A stretch of DNA of 5,223 nucleotides, taken from assembly GCA_019057355.1 (NCBI GenBank), contig DXJM01000173.1:1-5223 (forward strand). Direction: 5' to 3'. Below are positions 1-5,223 of this stretch, one piece after another; position 1 is the first letter of the stretch, and each line of letters opens with the position of its first letter. The position numbers and the translations under genes are program-made. The stretch is from Promethearchaeota archaeon (GTDB lineage Archaea > Asgardarchaeota > Lokiarchaeia > Sigyniarchaeales > SOKP01). Below the pieces are notes generated by a model, which made no database searches, was not told the DNA's origin, and saw only the letters and a program-made list of their open reading frames with translations.

Positions 1-33
1 AGATAGTATGTATGATACAATTACAGCAAAACC

Positions 34-41
34 TTTTTTTT
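34..41 (+). terminator. T8 tract, possible terminator of an upstream gene
   Basis: Eight consecutive T lie about 55 bases before the first gene. Archaeal transcription commonly ends at T-rich tracts without a required hairpin, so this could end transcription entering from the left edge. The first 33 bases are too short to identify an upstream coding frame; one forward frame is open from base 2 to a TGA at 89-91, but its translation is not recognisable. Weak evidence. Confidence 0.25.
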
Positions 42-50
42 GTAACACGA

Positions 51-57
51 ATATAAA
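51..57 (+). promoter_or_regulatory. Candidate TATA box for the ridA gene
   Basis: ATATAAA preceded by purine-containing CGA resembles an archaeal TATA box with a partial BRE. A start site about 25 bases downstream would fall near 78-82, leaving a leader of about 17-20 bases that contains the GGTGA ribosome-binding site. The spacing is consistent, but such motifs are common in sequence this AT-rich. Confidence 0.35.
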
Positions 58-86
58 GAATCAATTTTCGGATAGAAACTTAATAA

Positions 87-91
87 GGTGA
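87..91 (+). promoter_or_regulatory. Shine-Dalgarno site that fixes the TTG start of ridA
   Basis: GGTGA matches the anti-SD end of archaeal 16S rRNA and lies six bases before the TTG at 98-100. That spacing supports initiation at this non-ATG codon. No in-frame ATG lies near the beginning of the conserved RidA domain. Confidence 0.7.
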
Positions 92-97
92 AATTTT

Positions 98-472
98 TTG
101 GTCAATATTGAACATCTAAATCCCGGAGTCCCCATTGCAGGACCATATACTCCAGTCATCAAGGCAGGAAATCTATTGTTTATTTCAGGGCAAATCGCTG
201 ACCAAGGAATCGAAGAAGTTAGAGAACAAACCACAAATGTATTGGAAAAAATTAACTTCCTTTTAGAATCCTGTAATGTGGCTCTTAAAAATCTTATTAA
301 AGTTAACGTTTATCTTACTAATATAGAAGACTTTCAAGAAATGAATGAAGCTTATAGAGCTTTCTTTTTAAAATATGGTGTTAAAGAAAATTTTCCGACA
401 AGGACTACGATTCAAGCTCAACCCCCCATAAAAGGCTTTTGTATCGAAATAGACGCGATAGCTGTACTATGA
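98..472 (+). CDS. RidA family (YjgF/YER057c/UK114) reactive intermediate deaminase
   Basis: This 124-residue protein has the length of the RidA family, small trimeric cytosolic proteins that hydrolyse reactive enamine/imine intermediates released by PLP enzymes to 2-keto acids and ammonia. Visible family features are GPYTP near residues 15-19, LLFISGQI at 26-33, the VNVYLTNIEDF strand-helix region at 69-79, and the C-terminal block in which FPTRTTI (99-105) carries the substrate-carboxylate arginine (R102) and IEIDAIAV (116-123) carries the conserved glutamate (E117). These match the active-site positions of enzymatically competent RidA proteins, so deaminase activity is likely. The loop after SGQI is shorter than in E. 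coli RidA. The start is TTG, supported by GGTGA six bases upstream. The stop TGA overlaps an in-frame upstream ATG of the next gene (ATGA at 469-472), suggesting co-transcription with the secernin-like gene. Confidence 0.93.
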   Translation: MVNIEHLNPGVPIAGPYTPVIKAGNLLFISGQIADQGIEEVREQTTNVLEKINFLLESCNVALKNLIKVNVYLTNIEDFQEMNEAYRAFFLKYGVKENFPTRTTIQAQPPIKGFCIEIDAIAVL

Positions 473-515
473 TATGTGAATTAATAATAATACTAACTAA
501 TATTTTTATAAAATC

Positions 516-519
516 AGGA
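516..519 (+). promoter_or_regulatory. Weak, close ribosome-binding site for the secernin-like gene
   Basis: AGGA ends only three bases before the ATG at 523, shorter than the 5-8 bases of other starts here. It still favours 523 over the in-frame ATG at 469, which overlaps the ridA stop. The main argument for 523 is that it places the catalytic cysteine at position 2. Confidence 0.4.
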
Positions 520-522
520 AAT

Positions 523-1704
523 ATGTGTGATACTTTTGTAGCATTAGGAAATTCCACGGAAGATGGAAGTGTAATTTTTGGAAAAAACTCTGATCGTCCT
601 AATAATGAAGTGCAACTCATAACTCATTCACCTAAAATGAAGCATTCTAAGGGTGAAATGTTAAGATGTACTCATCTGTCTATACCACAAGCTAAAGAAA
701 CTGCAGAAATCATACTTAGCCAACCTTGGTGGATGTGGGGTGCTGAAATGGGTGTTAATGAATTCAATGTCGTTATTGGAAATGAAGCAGTTTATAGTCT
801 CGAGCCTTTAAGAAATGTAGGATTATTAGGAATGGATTTATTAAGATTAGGTCTTGAAAGGTCAAAAAATGCTAAGGATGCGACACATACAATTATTAAC
901 TTACTCGAAGAATTTGGACAGGGAGGTGGATGTGCTCATAATGATTCAAGCTGGTTGTATCACAATTCATTTTTAATTGCCGATCCTAAAGATGCTTATG
1001 TTTTAGAAACAGCAGATAAATGGTGGATCGCTGAAAAGGTACGGGATGTTAGATCGATTTCTAATGGATTTTCAATCAGTGGAAAAGGAGATTTCAGGCG
1101 CGAAGGAATAATTCAACATGCAATTGATATGGGATATTGTAAAGATGATGATTCGTTTGATTTTGCTTCAAGCTTTTCTGGAATGCATGTTTCTAATATT
1201 CTCTCGCCTCATTCAAGAGCTGGAAAATCTGCACTTTTGTTAGAAAATAATAAAAATAAAATAACTCCTGCATTAATGATGGACTTTTTACGAGAACACG
1301 ATGCAGGGATATGCATGCATGGAAGTTTTGAATCAACGGGTTCCCAAGTCTCGCATTTATGTAAGGGAACAAGTTCGATACATTGGTTTACAGGTAGCGC
1401 CCTTCCTTGTTTGAGTCTTTATAAACCATTTATCTTTCCCTTAGAAGGTCAACTTGTATATAAGTCAGGACCATACAAAAGCATCATTCCTGAATGGTAT
1501 TGGTGCCAACATCATGAAAAAATAAAATTTATAGATGATCATGATCGTTATGTAAAAGAGTTATATAACTATCAAAATAAAATGATAAGAATGGTAAACC
1601 AAGCGATTTCTGCAAATAATAATTTAATTAATACAACAAATATTAATCGCCTAAAAGAACTTAATCTAAAAGCATGGGAAATTTCTAGAAAAATGATAGC
1701 TTAA
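523..1704 (+). CDS. Secernin-like Ntn hydrolase, peptidase family C69
   Basis: From ATG 523 the product is 393 residues, the usual size of secernins (about 400). It begins MCDTFVALG. Removal of Met1 would expose Cys2, the N-terminal nucleophile of C69/PepD-type Ntn hydrolases. Secernin-type blocks follow in order: FGKNSDRP (19-26), WGAEMGVNE (72-80), GNEAV (86-90), LLGMDLLRLGLER (101-113), LLEEFGQGG (127-135), AYVLETADKWWIAEKV (158-173), SPHSRAGK (228-235) and HWFTGSALPCLSLYKPF (287-303). No signal peptide or membrane segment is seen from this start, so it is probably cytosolic. C69 members include dipeptidases and amide hydrolases; substrates of most secernins are not established, so dipeptidase activity is family inference. 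The frame is open further upstream: ATG 469, overlapping the ridA stop, would add an 18-residue hydrophobic extension (MICELIIILTNIF...) needing removal before Cys2 could act. Pairing with RidA hints at peptide or amino-acid catabolism. Confidence 0.9.
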   Translation: MCDTFVALGNSTEDGSVIFGKNSDRPNNEVQLITHSPKMKHSKGEMLRCTHLSIPQAKETAEIILSQPWWMWGAEMGVNEFNVVIGNEAVYSLEPLRNVGLLGMDLLRLGLERSKNAKDATHTIINLLEEFGQGGGCAHNDSSWLYHNSFLIADPKDAYVLETADKWWIAEKVRDVRSISNGFSISGKGDFRREGIIQHAIDMGYCKDDDSFDFASSFSGMHVSNILSPHSRAGKSALLLENNKNKITPALMMDFLREHDAGICMHGSFESTGSQVSHLCKGTSSIHWFTGSALPCLSLYKPFIFPLEGQLVYKSGPYKSIIPEWYWCQHHEKIKFIDDHDRYVKELYNYQNKMIRMVNQAISANNNLINTTNINRLKELNLKAWEISRKMIA

Positions 1705-1710
1705 AAAGAT

Positions 1711-1757
1711 AAAAGATAAAATTATTATGTTATCAATTATTTATTTCATTATCTTTT
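1711..1757 (+). terminator. AT-rich inverted repeat after the secernin-like gene
   Basis: AAAAGATAA (1711-1719) is perfectly complementary to TTATCTTTT (1749-1757), giving a 9-bp stem with a 29-base loop, seven bases after the stop codon. The right arm ends in a T run. It could be a terminator or mRNA-end structure separating this gene from eL33, but the stem is AT-rich with a long loop and may be chance. Confidence 0.3.
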
Positions 1758-1784
1758 AGAATAACTTGTCAATAGGTAATAAAC

Positions 1785-2069
1785 ATGTCGTTAACTCTAA
1801 TTGGAAAAGAAGGTGTCATCTCAAACTACAAACGTGGTCGTCATACAATACATCAAAAACACTGTATTATTGTTTTTCAGGATATTAAAACCCGAAAAGA
1901 TGCTAATAAATTAATTGGCAAAACAGTTGTTTGGACGAGTCCATCTGGCAGGGATTTAAGAGGGATTATAACACGTTCTCATGGTAATAATGGTGCTGTA
2001 AGAGCTCATTTTAAAAACGCAGGAGTGCCAGGACAAGCTCTTGGTACTAGAGTAAAAATAATCAAATGA
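1785..2069 (+). CDS. rpl35ae: Large ribosomal subunit protein eL33 (L35Ae)
   Basis: This 94-residue basic protein matches eL33 (formerly L35Ae), a 60S/50S subunit protein shared by eukaryotes and a subset of archaea and absent from bacteria. The diagnostic C-terminal block GIITRSHGNNGAVRAHF (60-76) followed by VPGQALGTRVKI (81-92) is nearly intact. The N-terminal half carries the RGRHTIHQKHCIIVF strand region (17-31) and KLIGKTVVW (42-50). Archaeal eL33 is usually about 85-95 residues, so it is full length. ATG 1785 is supported by AGGT (1774-1777) seven bases upstream. It is separated from the secernin-like gene by 80 bases holding an inverted repeat and an AT-rich TTATTTATTT stretch (about 1738-1747) that could be its own TATA element, so it may be transcribed independently. 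It is the strongest marker that the host is archaeal. Confidence 0.96.
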   Translation: MSLTLIGKEGVISNYKRGRHTIHQKHCIIVFQDIKTRKDANKLIGKTVVWTSPSGRDLRGIITRSHGNNGAVRAHFKNAGVPGQALGTRVKIIK

Positions 2070-2080
2070 GTTATTTTAAA

Positions 2081-2100
2081 TTCTCTTTTATTTACTTTTA
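2081..2100 (+). terminator. T-rich candidate terminator of eL33
   Basis: A pyrimidine-rich stretch with several T runs (TTCTCTTTTATTTACTTTTA) begins 12 bases after the eL33 stop. This is the type of T-rich signal at which archaeal RNA polymerase terminates. No GC-rich stem precedes it. Confidence 0.4.
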
Positions 2101-2344
2101 CATATGCGATGTGTATGGATTTTTTAATTATAAAGCTGTAAATTGTTTTTACTTTTCAATTAAATAGAAAATTTATTCTGAAATATGTTATTTCCATATT
2201 TTAATCCTTTAGTTTTCCATTCTGAGTTCAATATTTTTTTTCTCCTATTTTGAGGCTTCTTTCTTCAATTAAATGAGATATTATTCACATGATATATGCT
2301 TTTTTCAAGATTATTTTATGTATATGATCGTGAATAGGTAGCTT

Positions 2345-2352
2345 TTTATATA
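2345..2352 (+). promoter_or_regulatory. Archaeal TATA box of the zinc-finger/GRAM gene
   Basis: TTTATATA matches the archaeal TATA consensus. Its centre near 2348 predicts a transcription start about 26 bases downstream, around 2374, only about 4-5 bases before ATG 2379. The message would then be leaderless or nearly so. The only SD-like word, AGGT at 2361-2364, lies 14 bases from the ATG and upstream of the predicted start site. The adjoining upstream bases do not form a clear purine-rich BRE. Confidence 0.55.
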
Positions 2353-2378
2353 ATTAGATTAGGTTAAAATTAGAAACC

Positions 2379-4232
2379 ATGTCAGAGATTACATCACAAT
2401 TATGCCGATTTTGTCTAACGACTAAAAATTTAACTTATTATTGTGAGAATTGTGGATCTTCATGTTGTTCTGACTGTATACACGAGGAAAAATTGGGTTA
2501 CTATGTTTGCCATAAATGTAATTCAAAAAATATTGATATTCGAGATGAAGGTGACACAAAAATATGTAAGAATTGTGGTTCTGAGGATGTAAACAAGGCA
2601 TTTCATAATTTTAAATCTTGTCCAAAATGTAGTTCGAAGAACGTCCTAAACATTTATGAAAAAAAAGAGGAACTCGAGCAAAAATTTTTAGACATGATTA
2701 AAAATACACGATCATTTGCAGAACCGTTCATTAGTACTAGAAATCAATTGGTTCTTTTAAGAGAGAGACTTAAAAATGCAAGAGAACCGCCAATCAGATG
2801 CTATCAATTCCCAAAAATGGAGAAAGAGGTAATAATGTTGATTAAAATGTTTAATGAGGTCGTAAATACCTTGCTTGATAAGATCAACATTCATTTTCAT
2901 CATTTTTCTCTTAATCAAGATTATTTTTTCAACATTTATGTCCAACCTAATTCAAGCATAAAAGTAATTGAAAATATTTTACAAAATTTGCAGAGGAGTT
3001 ATGGATCAATACAGGAATATATCTCTAAAAATTCAAAAATTATGGATGAGGCAATCAATAAAAATAATGCAAATTTTCAATTAATCGACCAAATCAATGA
3101 TTATTTCTTAAAATACAAAAATGATCTGAACTTATCTAACATTGAAAAGCCAATTTACGCAATCGAGGCAATATATGATAATGGATACAAAGAGCAGAAA
3201 TACAGTCTGAAAAACAAAGGTATTTTATTTATTACCACCATTGATTTATCATTTATTCAATTATCTGGTAGAATAAAAAAGAAAAAAAAAATGATAATAA
3301 AAATTCCCATAAAAGATCTAAATAGCATGGACAGAAAGGGCAAAAGGGGGATTCATTTGGATTTTACTTTTGGAAAATATGAGTTTCAATTGCCTAAACA
3401 AACAAATACTCAGGTATTGGAATATATTGCTTTTGCGCAATATTTTGATAATAAAACGAAAGACCTGCTTGAAGCAGGTAAAAAACTCCAGACAATGGAT
3501 TTGGATTTAAATAATGTGATTAATTTTATTGAGGAGGCTATTAATTCATTTTTTAGCCTGAAATGCAAGTATAATAAAAGCAACAGTACATCATCATCAT
3601 CTCAAGAAACCGAAAATGGAATAAAATCGTATTCTCATCATTCTAATGAGCAGGTAAGTAATAATCAATTTGGAAGTGTTCTAAATCAACAATCTAATTA
3701 TTATCTTCCTTCTCGAGGTTATACTTCAGGCGGTTCTTTTGAAAATCAACCAGGTTATTCCAATAATTATCCACGAATGCCATCAGGCCAAGATTTTAAT
3801 AATAATCTTGATAGAAATGATAGAAATTATCTATTCAGAAGGGTCGGGAGATTTCAATCGGATTTTCCAGATCCTAGCTATCCCATAAATAGTTATGATA
3901 CTGAATGGTTTCATAAAGCGGGACTAAATAGACATTCAAATATTGAAGATATCCCTTTTATCGATCCCACCTATGAAAATTATAATAAATATCATTTATC
4001 GGACTATTTTGTCCCAAATCCTCGCCACATGGAAGAAAGCAAGAGAATGAGAGAATTAAAAAAGGAACGCTATAGCTTGCACATGACATTAAAAAAGTTA
4101 GATGAAAAGTTTGATCTCAATCTAATTACTGAAGAAAGTTATTTTAAAGTATATAATGAGTTACAAAATAAGATATCTGAAGTAGATGAAAATATAAATT
4201 TATTAAAAAAAGAACTATATCATAATTTATAA
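2379..4232 (+). CDS. FYVE/RING-like zinc finger, PH/GRAM-like and SHOCT-like multidomain protein
   Basis: This 617-residue protein of unknown function has a eukaryote-like architecture. Residues 9-47 hold four CxxC pairs (C9/C12, C22/C25, C30/C33, C44/C47); the middle portion reads CENCGSSCCSDC, the CxxCGxxxCxxC spacing of FYVE/RING cross-brace fingers. The basic RR/KHHCR and WxxD motifs of canonical FYVE domains are missing, so PI3P binding should not be assumed. A zinc ribbon follows (C63/C66 with C81/C84). Residues 93-255 are mainly charged helix, possibly coiled coil at 93-135. Residues about 257-370 resemble a PH/GRAM fold: strands GILFITTIDLSFIQL (281-295), IIKIPIKDL (306-314), GIHLDFTFGKYEFQL (324-338), then a terminal helix. 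Residues 398-545 are Asn/Ser/Tyr-rich and probably disordered. Residues 551-617 form a helical hairpin with a SHOCT-like LDEKFDLNLITEESYFKVY stretch. No signal peptide or membrane segment is seen. It is probably the first gene of a pair with the gene 40 bases downstream. Domain names are by eye; B-box-like or double zinc ribbon folds are alternatives. Confidence 0.72.
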   Translation: MSEITSQLCRFCLTTKNLTYYCENCGSSCCSDCIHEEKLGYYVCHKCNSKNIDIRDEGDTKICKNCGSEDVNKAFHNFKSCPKCSSKNVLNIYEKKEELEQKFLDMIKNTRSFAEPFISTRNQLVLLRERLKNAREPPIRCYQFPKMEKEVIMLIKMFNEVVNTLLDKINIHFHHFSLNQDYFFNIYVQPNSSIKVIENILQNLQRSYGSIQEYISKNSKIMDEAINKNNANFQLIDQINDYFLKYKNDLNLSNIEKPIYAIEAIYDNGYKEQKYSLKNKGILFITTIDLSFIQLSGRIKKKKKMIIKIPIKDLNSMDRKGKRGIHLDFTFGKYEFQLPKQTNTQVLEYIAFAQYFDNKTKDLLEAGKKLQTMDLDLNNVINFIEEAINSFFSLKCKYNKSNSTSSSSQETENGIKSYSHHSNEQVSNNQFGSVLNQQSNYYLPSRGYTSGGSFENQPGYSNNYPRMPSGQDFNNNLDRNDRNYLFRRVGRFQSDFPDPSYPINSYDTEWFHKAGLNRHSNIEDIPFIDPTYENYNKYHLSDYFVPNPRHMEESKRMRELKKERYSLHMTLKKLDEKFDLNLITEESYFKVYNELQNKISEVDENINLLKKELYHNL

Positions 4233-4272
4233 TGCACTCTCTAAAGAAAGGAAAAATAAAGAAGGAATTGAC

Positions 4273-5079
4273 ATGAGTAATTCAAAACTAAAAGAAAAAC
4301 TTTTTAATCAAAACACAGGTGTATCGAAGGAAAAAAAATTAATAAAGCAATTAGTTTCTGATCTAATGGACTTGTTAGAAAAAACAGAAAATGGAAATGG
4401 AACGTATACTGAATTTATTAATGAAATAAAGCAGGTATTGGAAAAGGATCCTATTTATTTCACTCATAAAATTTATCCCAAGTTAAGAAAAAAATATGAG
4501 AAATATAAGCTACGAGAAATAGAAAATCCCGATGAGTTCTTAGAATTTGAAGAAGGGTTGCTTAAGAATATCTGCTTGCTCAAGGATGAAGAAAACGTGA
4601 TATACAGTTTTCGAGGTCAAATGATAAAAAAAATTGAAGATTCCAACAAAAGAATCCTTTTTAACAATGCTAACATCTTTTTTACTAATAAACGCATGAT
4701 AGTATTATCTAATGGCCTTCAAGTAGACTCTAACGATCCGAAAATACATGGTCGTTTTAAAGATGATTATATCCAAAAATATTATATCAGCATGATTGTA
4801 AACAGGAGTCTTTATGACACTAAACCTTGCTTTGGTTATGAATTCCCTATTTTTAACCTTTATAACATAAAAAAAACAAAAACTCACGTAGAATTTGCAT
4901 TCTATCAAGGAAAAAAAAAAAGGGTGTGTGAAATATTCCCTCAAGATCCTTCCAAATTAAAAGAAATTAAGGATGAACTTCTCGACAAAAATTATGAGGA
5001 TATTCCTCCTGATCTCCTAAAAACTCCTTGTAAATCTTGTGGCAGGAATATTTCAGGGGATGGGAAAAGCGTCGTGTAG
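4273..5079 (+). CDS. GRAM/PH-like domain protein with C-terminal zinc-finger start, 3' truncated by adapter
   Basis: Only about 261 of the 268 apparent residues are genomic. Residues 1-100 are charged helix. Residues about 104-240 look like a GRAM/PH-like domain: an EENVIYSFRGQM opening (106-117), the characteristic IFFTNKRMIVLS strand pair (135-146), NLYNIKKTK (195-203), VEFAFYQGKKKRVCEIF (206-222) and a closing helix (227-238). After a short linker, CKSCGRNI (253-260) looks like the first half of a zinc ribbon whose second CxxC is lost. From base 5058 the sequence is Illumina adapter, so the final GDGKSVV and the TAG at 5077-5079 are artefacts and the true gene continues off the contig. ATG 4273 is supported by AAGGA (4262-4266) six bases upstream. 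The 40-base gap from the preceding gene, with no obvious promoter, suggests an operon with the other GRAM/zinc protein. GRAM domains often mediate membrane or phosphoinositide contact, but the ligand here is unknown. Confidence 0.75.
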   Translation: MSNSKLKEKLFNQNTGVSKEKKLIKQLVSDLMDLLEKTENGNGTYTEFINEIKQVLEKDPIYFTHKIYPKLRKKYEKYKLREIENPDEFLEFEEGLLKNICLLKDEENVIYSFRGQMIKKIEDSNKRILFNNANIFFTNKRMIVLSNGLQVDSNDPKIHGRFKDDYIQKYYISMIVNRSLYDTKPCFGYEFPIFNLYNIKKTKTHVEFAFYQGKKKRVCEIFPQDPSKLKEIKDELLDKNYEDIPPDLLKTPCKSCGRNISGDGKSVV

Positions 5080-5115
5080 GGAAAAAGGGTAGATTTCGTC
5101 GGTGGCCGCATCATT
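5058..5115 (+). other. Illumina TruSeq P5 adapter read-through (non-genomic)
   Basis: These 58 bases align without gaps to the reverse complement of the 58-base TruSeq universal adapter, matching about 48 positions by hand count. The clearest stretches are AGCGTCGTGTAGGGAAA (5068-5084) and the ending ATCATT (5110-5115), after which poly-A begins exactly where the adapter oligo ends. The mismatches fit low-quality calls late in a read. The boundary could lie a few bases either side of 5058 because the first adapter bases are degraded. Confidence 0.95.
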
Positions 5116-5223
5116 AAAAAAAAAAAAAAAAACACAACTCAGACAAAAACACAAAGAGAATAAAGCAACAAGCAAACAGAGACAACAGAAACTACGCAGA
5201 TACTTCTAAGATACAACCGTTGC
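5116..5223 (+). other. Poly-A and T-poor nonsense tail after adapter (non-genomic)
   Basis: Seventeen A (5116-5132) directly follow the adapter end, as is typical when a four-colour Illumina read runs past the template. The remaining 91 bases (5133-5223) are A/C/G-rich with only about ten T, most of them in the last 25 bases, unlike the balanced AT-rich genome. No coding frame or feature is seen. This is best read as noise base calls. Confidence 0.9.

Larger units (their letters stand above)
2070..2378. other. 309-base AT-rich intergenic region
   Basis: No convincing coding frame, tRNA or box C/D RNA was found on either strand. It holds T-rich stretches after eL33 (2081-2100) and at 2234-2241 (T8), a small 7-bp hairpin AAATATG/CATATTT (2181-2187 with 2195-2201, loop of seven), an 11-base direct repeat TTCAATTAAAT at 2155-2165 and 2264-2274, and near its right end a good archaeal TATA box. 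It most likely contains the end of the eL33 transcript and the promoter of the zinc-finger gene. Confidence 0.6.

Noticed and set aside
505..513. TTTATAAAA resembling a TATA box before the secernin-like gene
   Set aside because: It ends nine bases before ATG 523, so transcription would begin inside the coding region; the sequence context fits an AT-rich gap in an operon better.
405..620. 71-residue open frame on the minus strand
   Set aside because: It lies opposite the end of ridA and the start of the secernin-like gene, both strongly supported, and its translation resembles no known family.
2181..2201. 7-bp hairpin AAATATG/CATATTT
   Set aside because: It is a weak AT stem over 100 bases from eL33 without a clean U tract; not enough to call a terminator or an RNA gene.
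2155..2274. 11-base direct repeat TTCAATTAAAT, two copies 109 bases apart
   Set aside because: The motif is short and purely AT-type in an AT-rich gap, with no flanking symmetry or further copies, so chance is the simplest explanation.
2757..2945. 62-residue open frame on the minus strand
   Set aside because: It lies wholly within the coherent multidomain gene on the + strand, and its translation is unremarkable.
4705..4944. 79-residue open frame on the minus strand, Phe/Ile-rich
   Set aside because: It is an antisense shadow of the GRAM-like domain; its hydrophobic look comes from lysine-rich A tracts read in reverse.
5116..5132. Poly-A as a eukaryotic mRNA tail or polyadenylation signature
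   Set aside because: It follows directly after the last base of the adapter match, so it is a sequencing artefact, and the genes show prokaryotic ribosome-binding sites.

Overview
The window looks like the end of a low-G+C archaeal contig, most likely from an Asgard (Promethearchaeota, Lokiarchaeota-like) genome. The evidence is an intronless layout with short gaps, Shine-Dalgarno-type sites (GGTGA, AGGT, AAGGA), an archaeal TATA box, a ribosomal protein of the eL33/L35Ae family (absent from bacteria), and two proteins that combine PH/GRAM-like folds with zinc-finger cysteines. The phylum is an inference. The archaeal domain is fairly secure.

Layout, all genes on the + strand. Bases 1-97 hold a T8 tract and a plausible promoter. 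A RidA-family enamine/imine deaminase (98-472, TTG start) is followed by a secernin-like Ntn hydrolase of peptidase family C69 (523-1704, catalytic Cys2). They probably share a transcript and may handle peptide or amino-acid breakdown products. Ribosomal protein eL33 (1785-2069) comes next, then a 309-base AT-rich gap that ends in a strong TATA box about 30 bases before the next ATG.

The second half is a two-gene cluster. One gene (2379-4232) encodes a 617-residue protein with an N-terminal FYVE/RING-spaced cysteine array, a zinc ribbon, a helical region, a PH/GRAM-like domain, a disordered Asn/Ser/Tyr-rich linker and a SHOCT-like C-terminal helical hairpin. Forty bases downstream, 4273-5079 encodes a second protein with a GRAM-like domain and the first CxxC of a C-terminal zinc finger. 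Together they look like a eukaryote-like membrane or adaptor module of unknown function. This is the most interesting biology in the window.

The last ~166 bases are not genomic. Bases 5058-5115 align without gaps to the reverse complement of the 58-base Illumina TruSeq universal (P5) adapter at about 48 of 58 positions. A 17-base poly-A and a T-poor nonsense tail follow. The apparent last six or seven residues and stop codon of the final gene are therefore encoded by adapter, and that gene is truncated at its 3' end.
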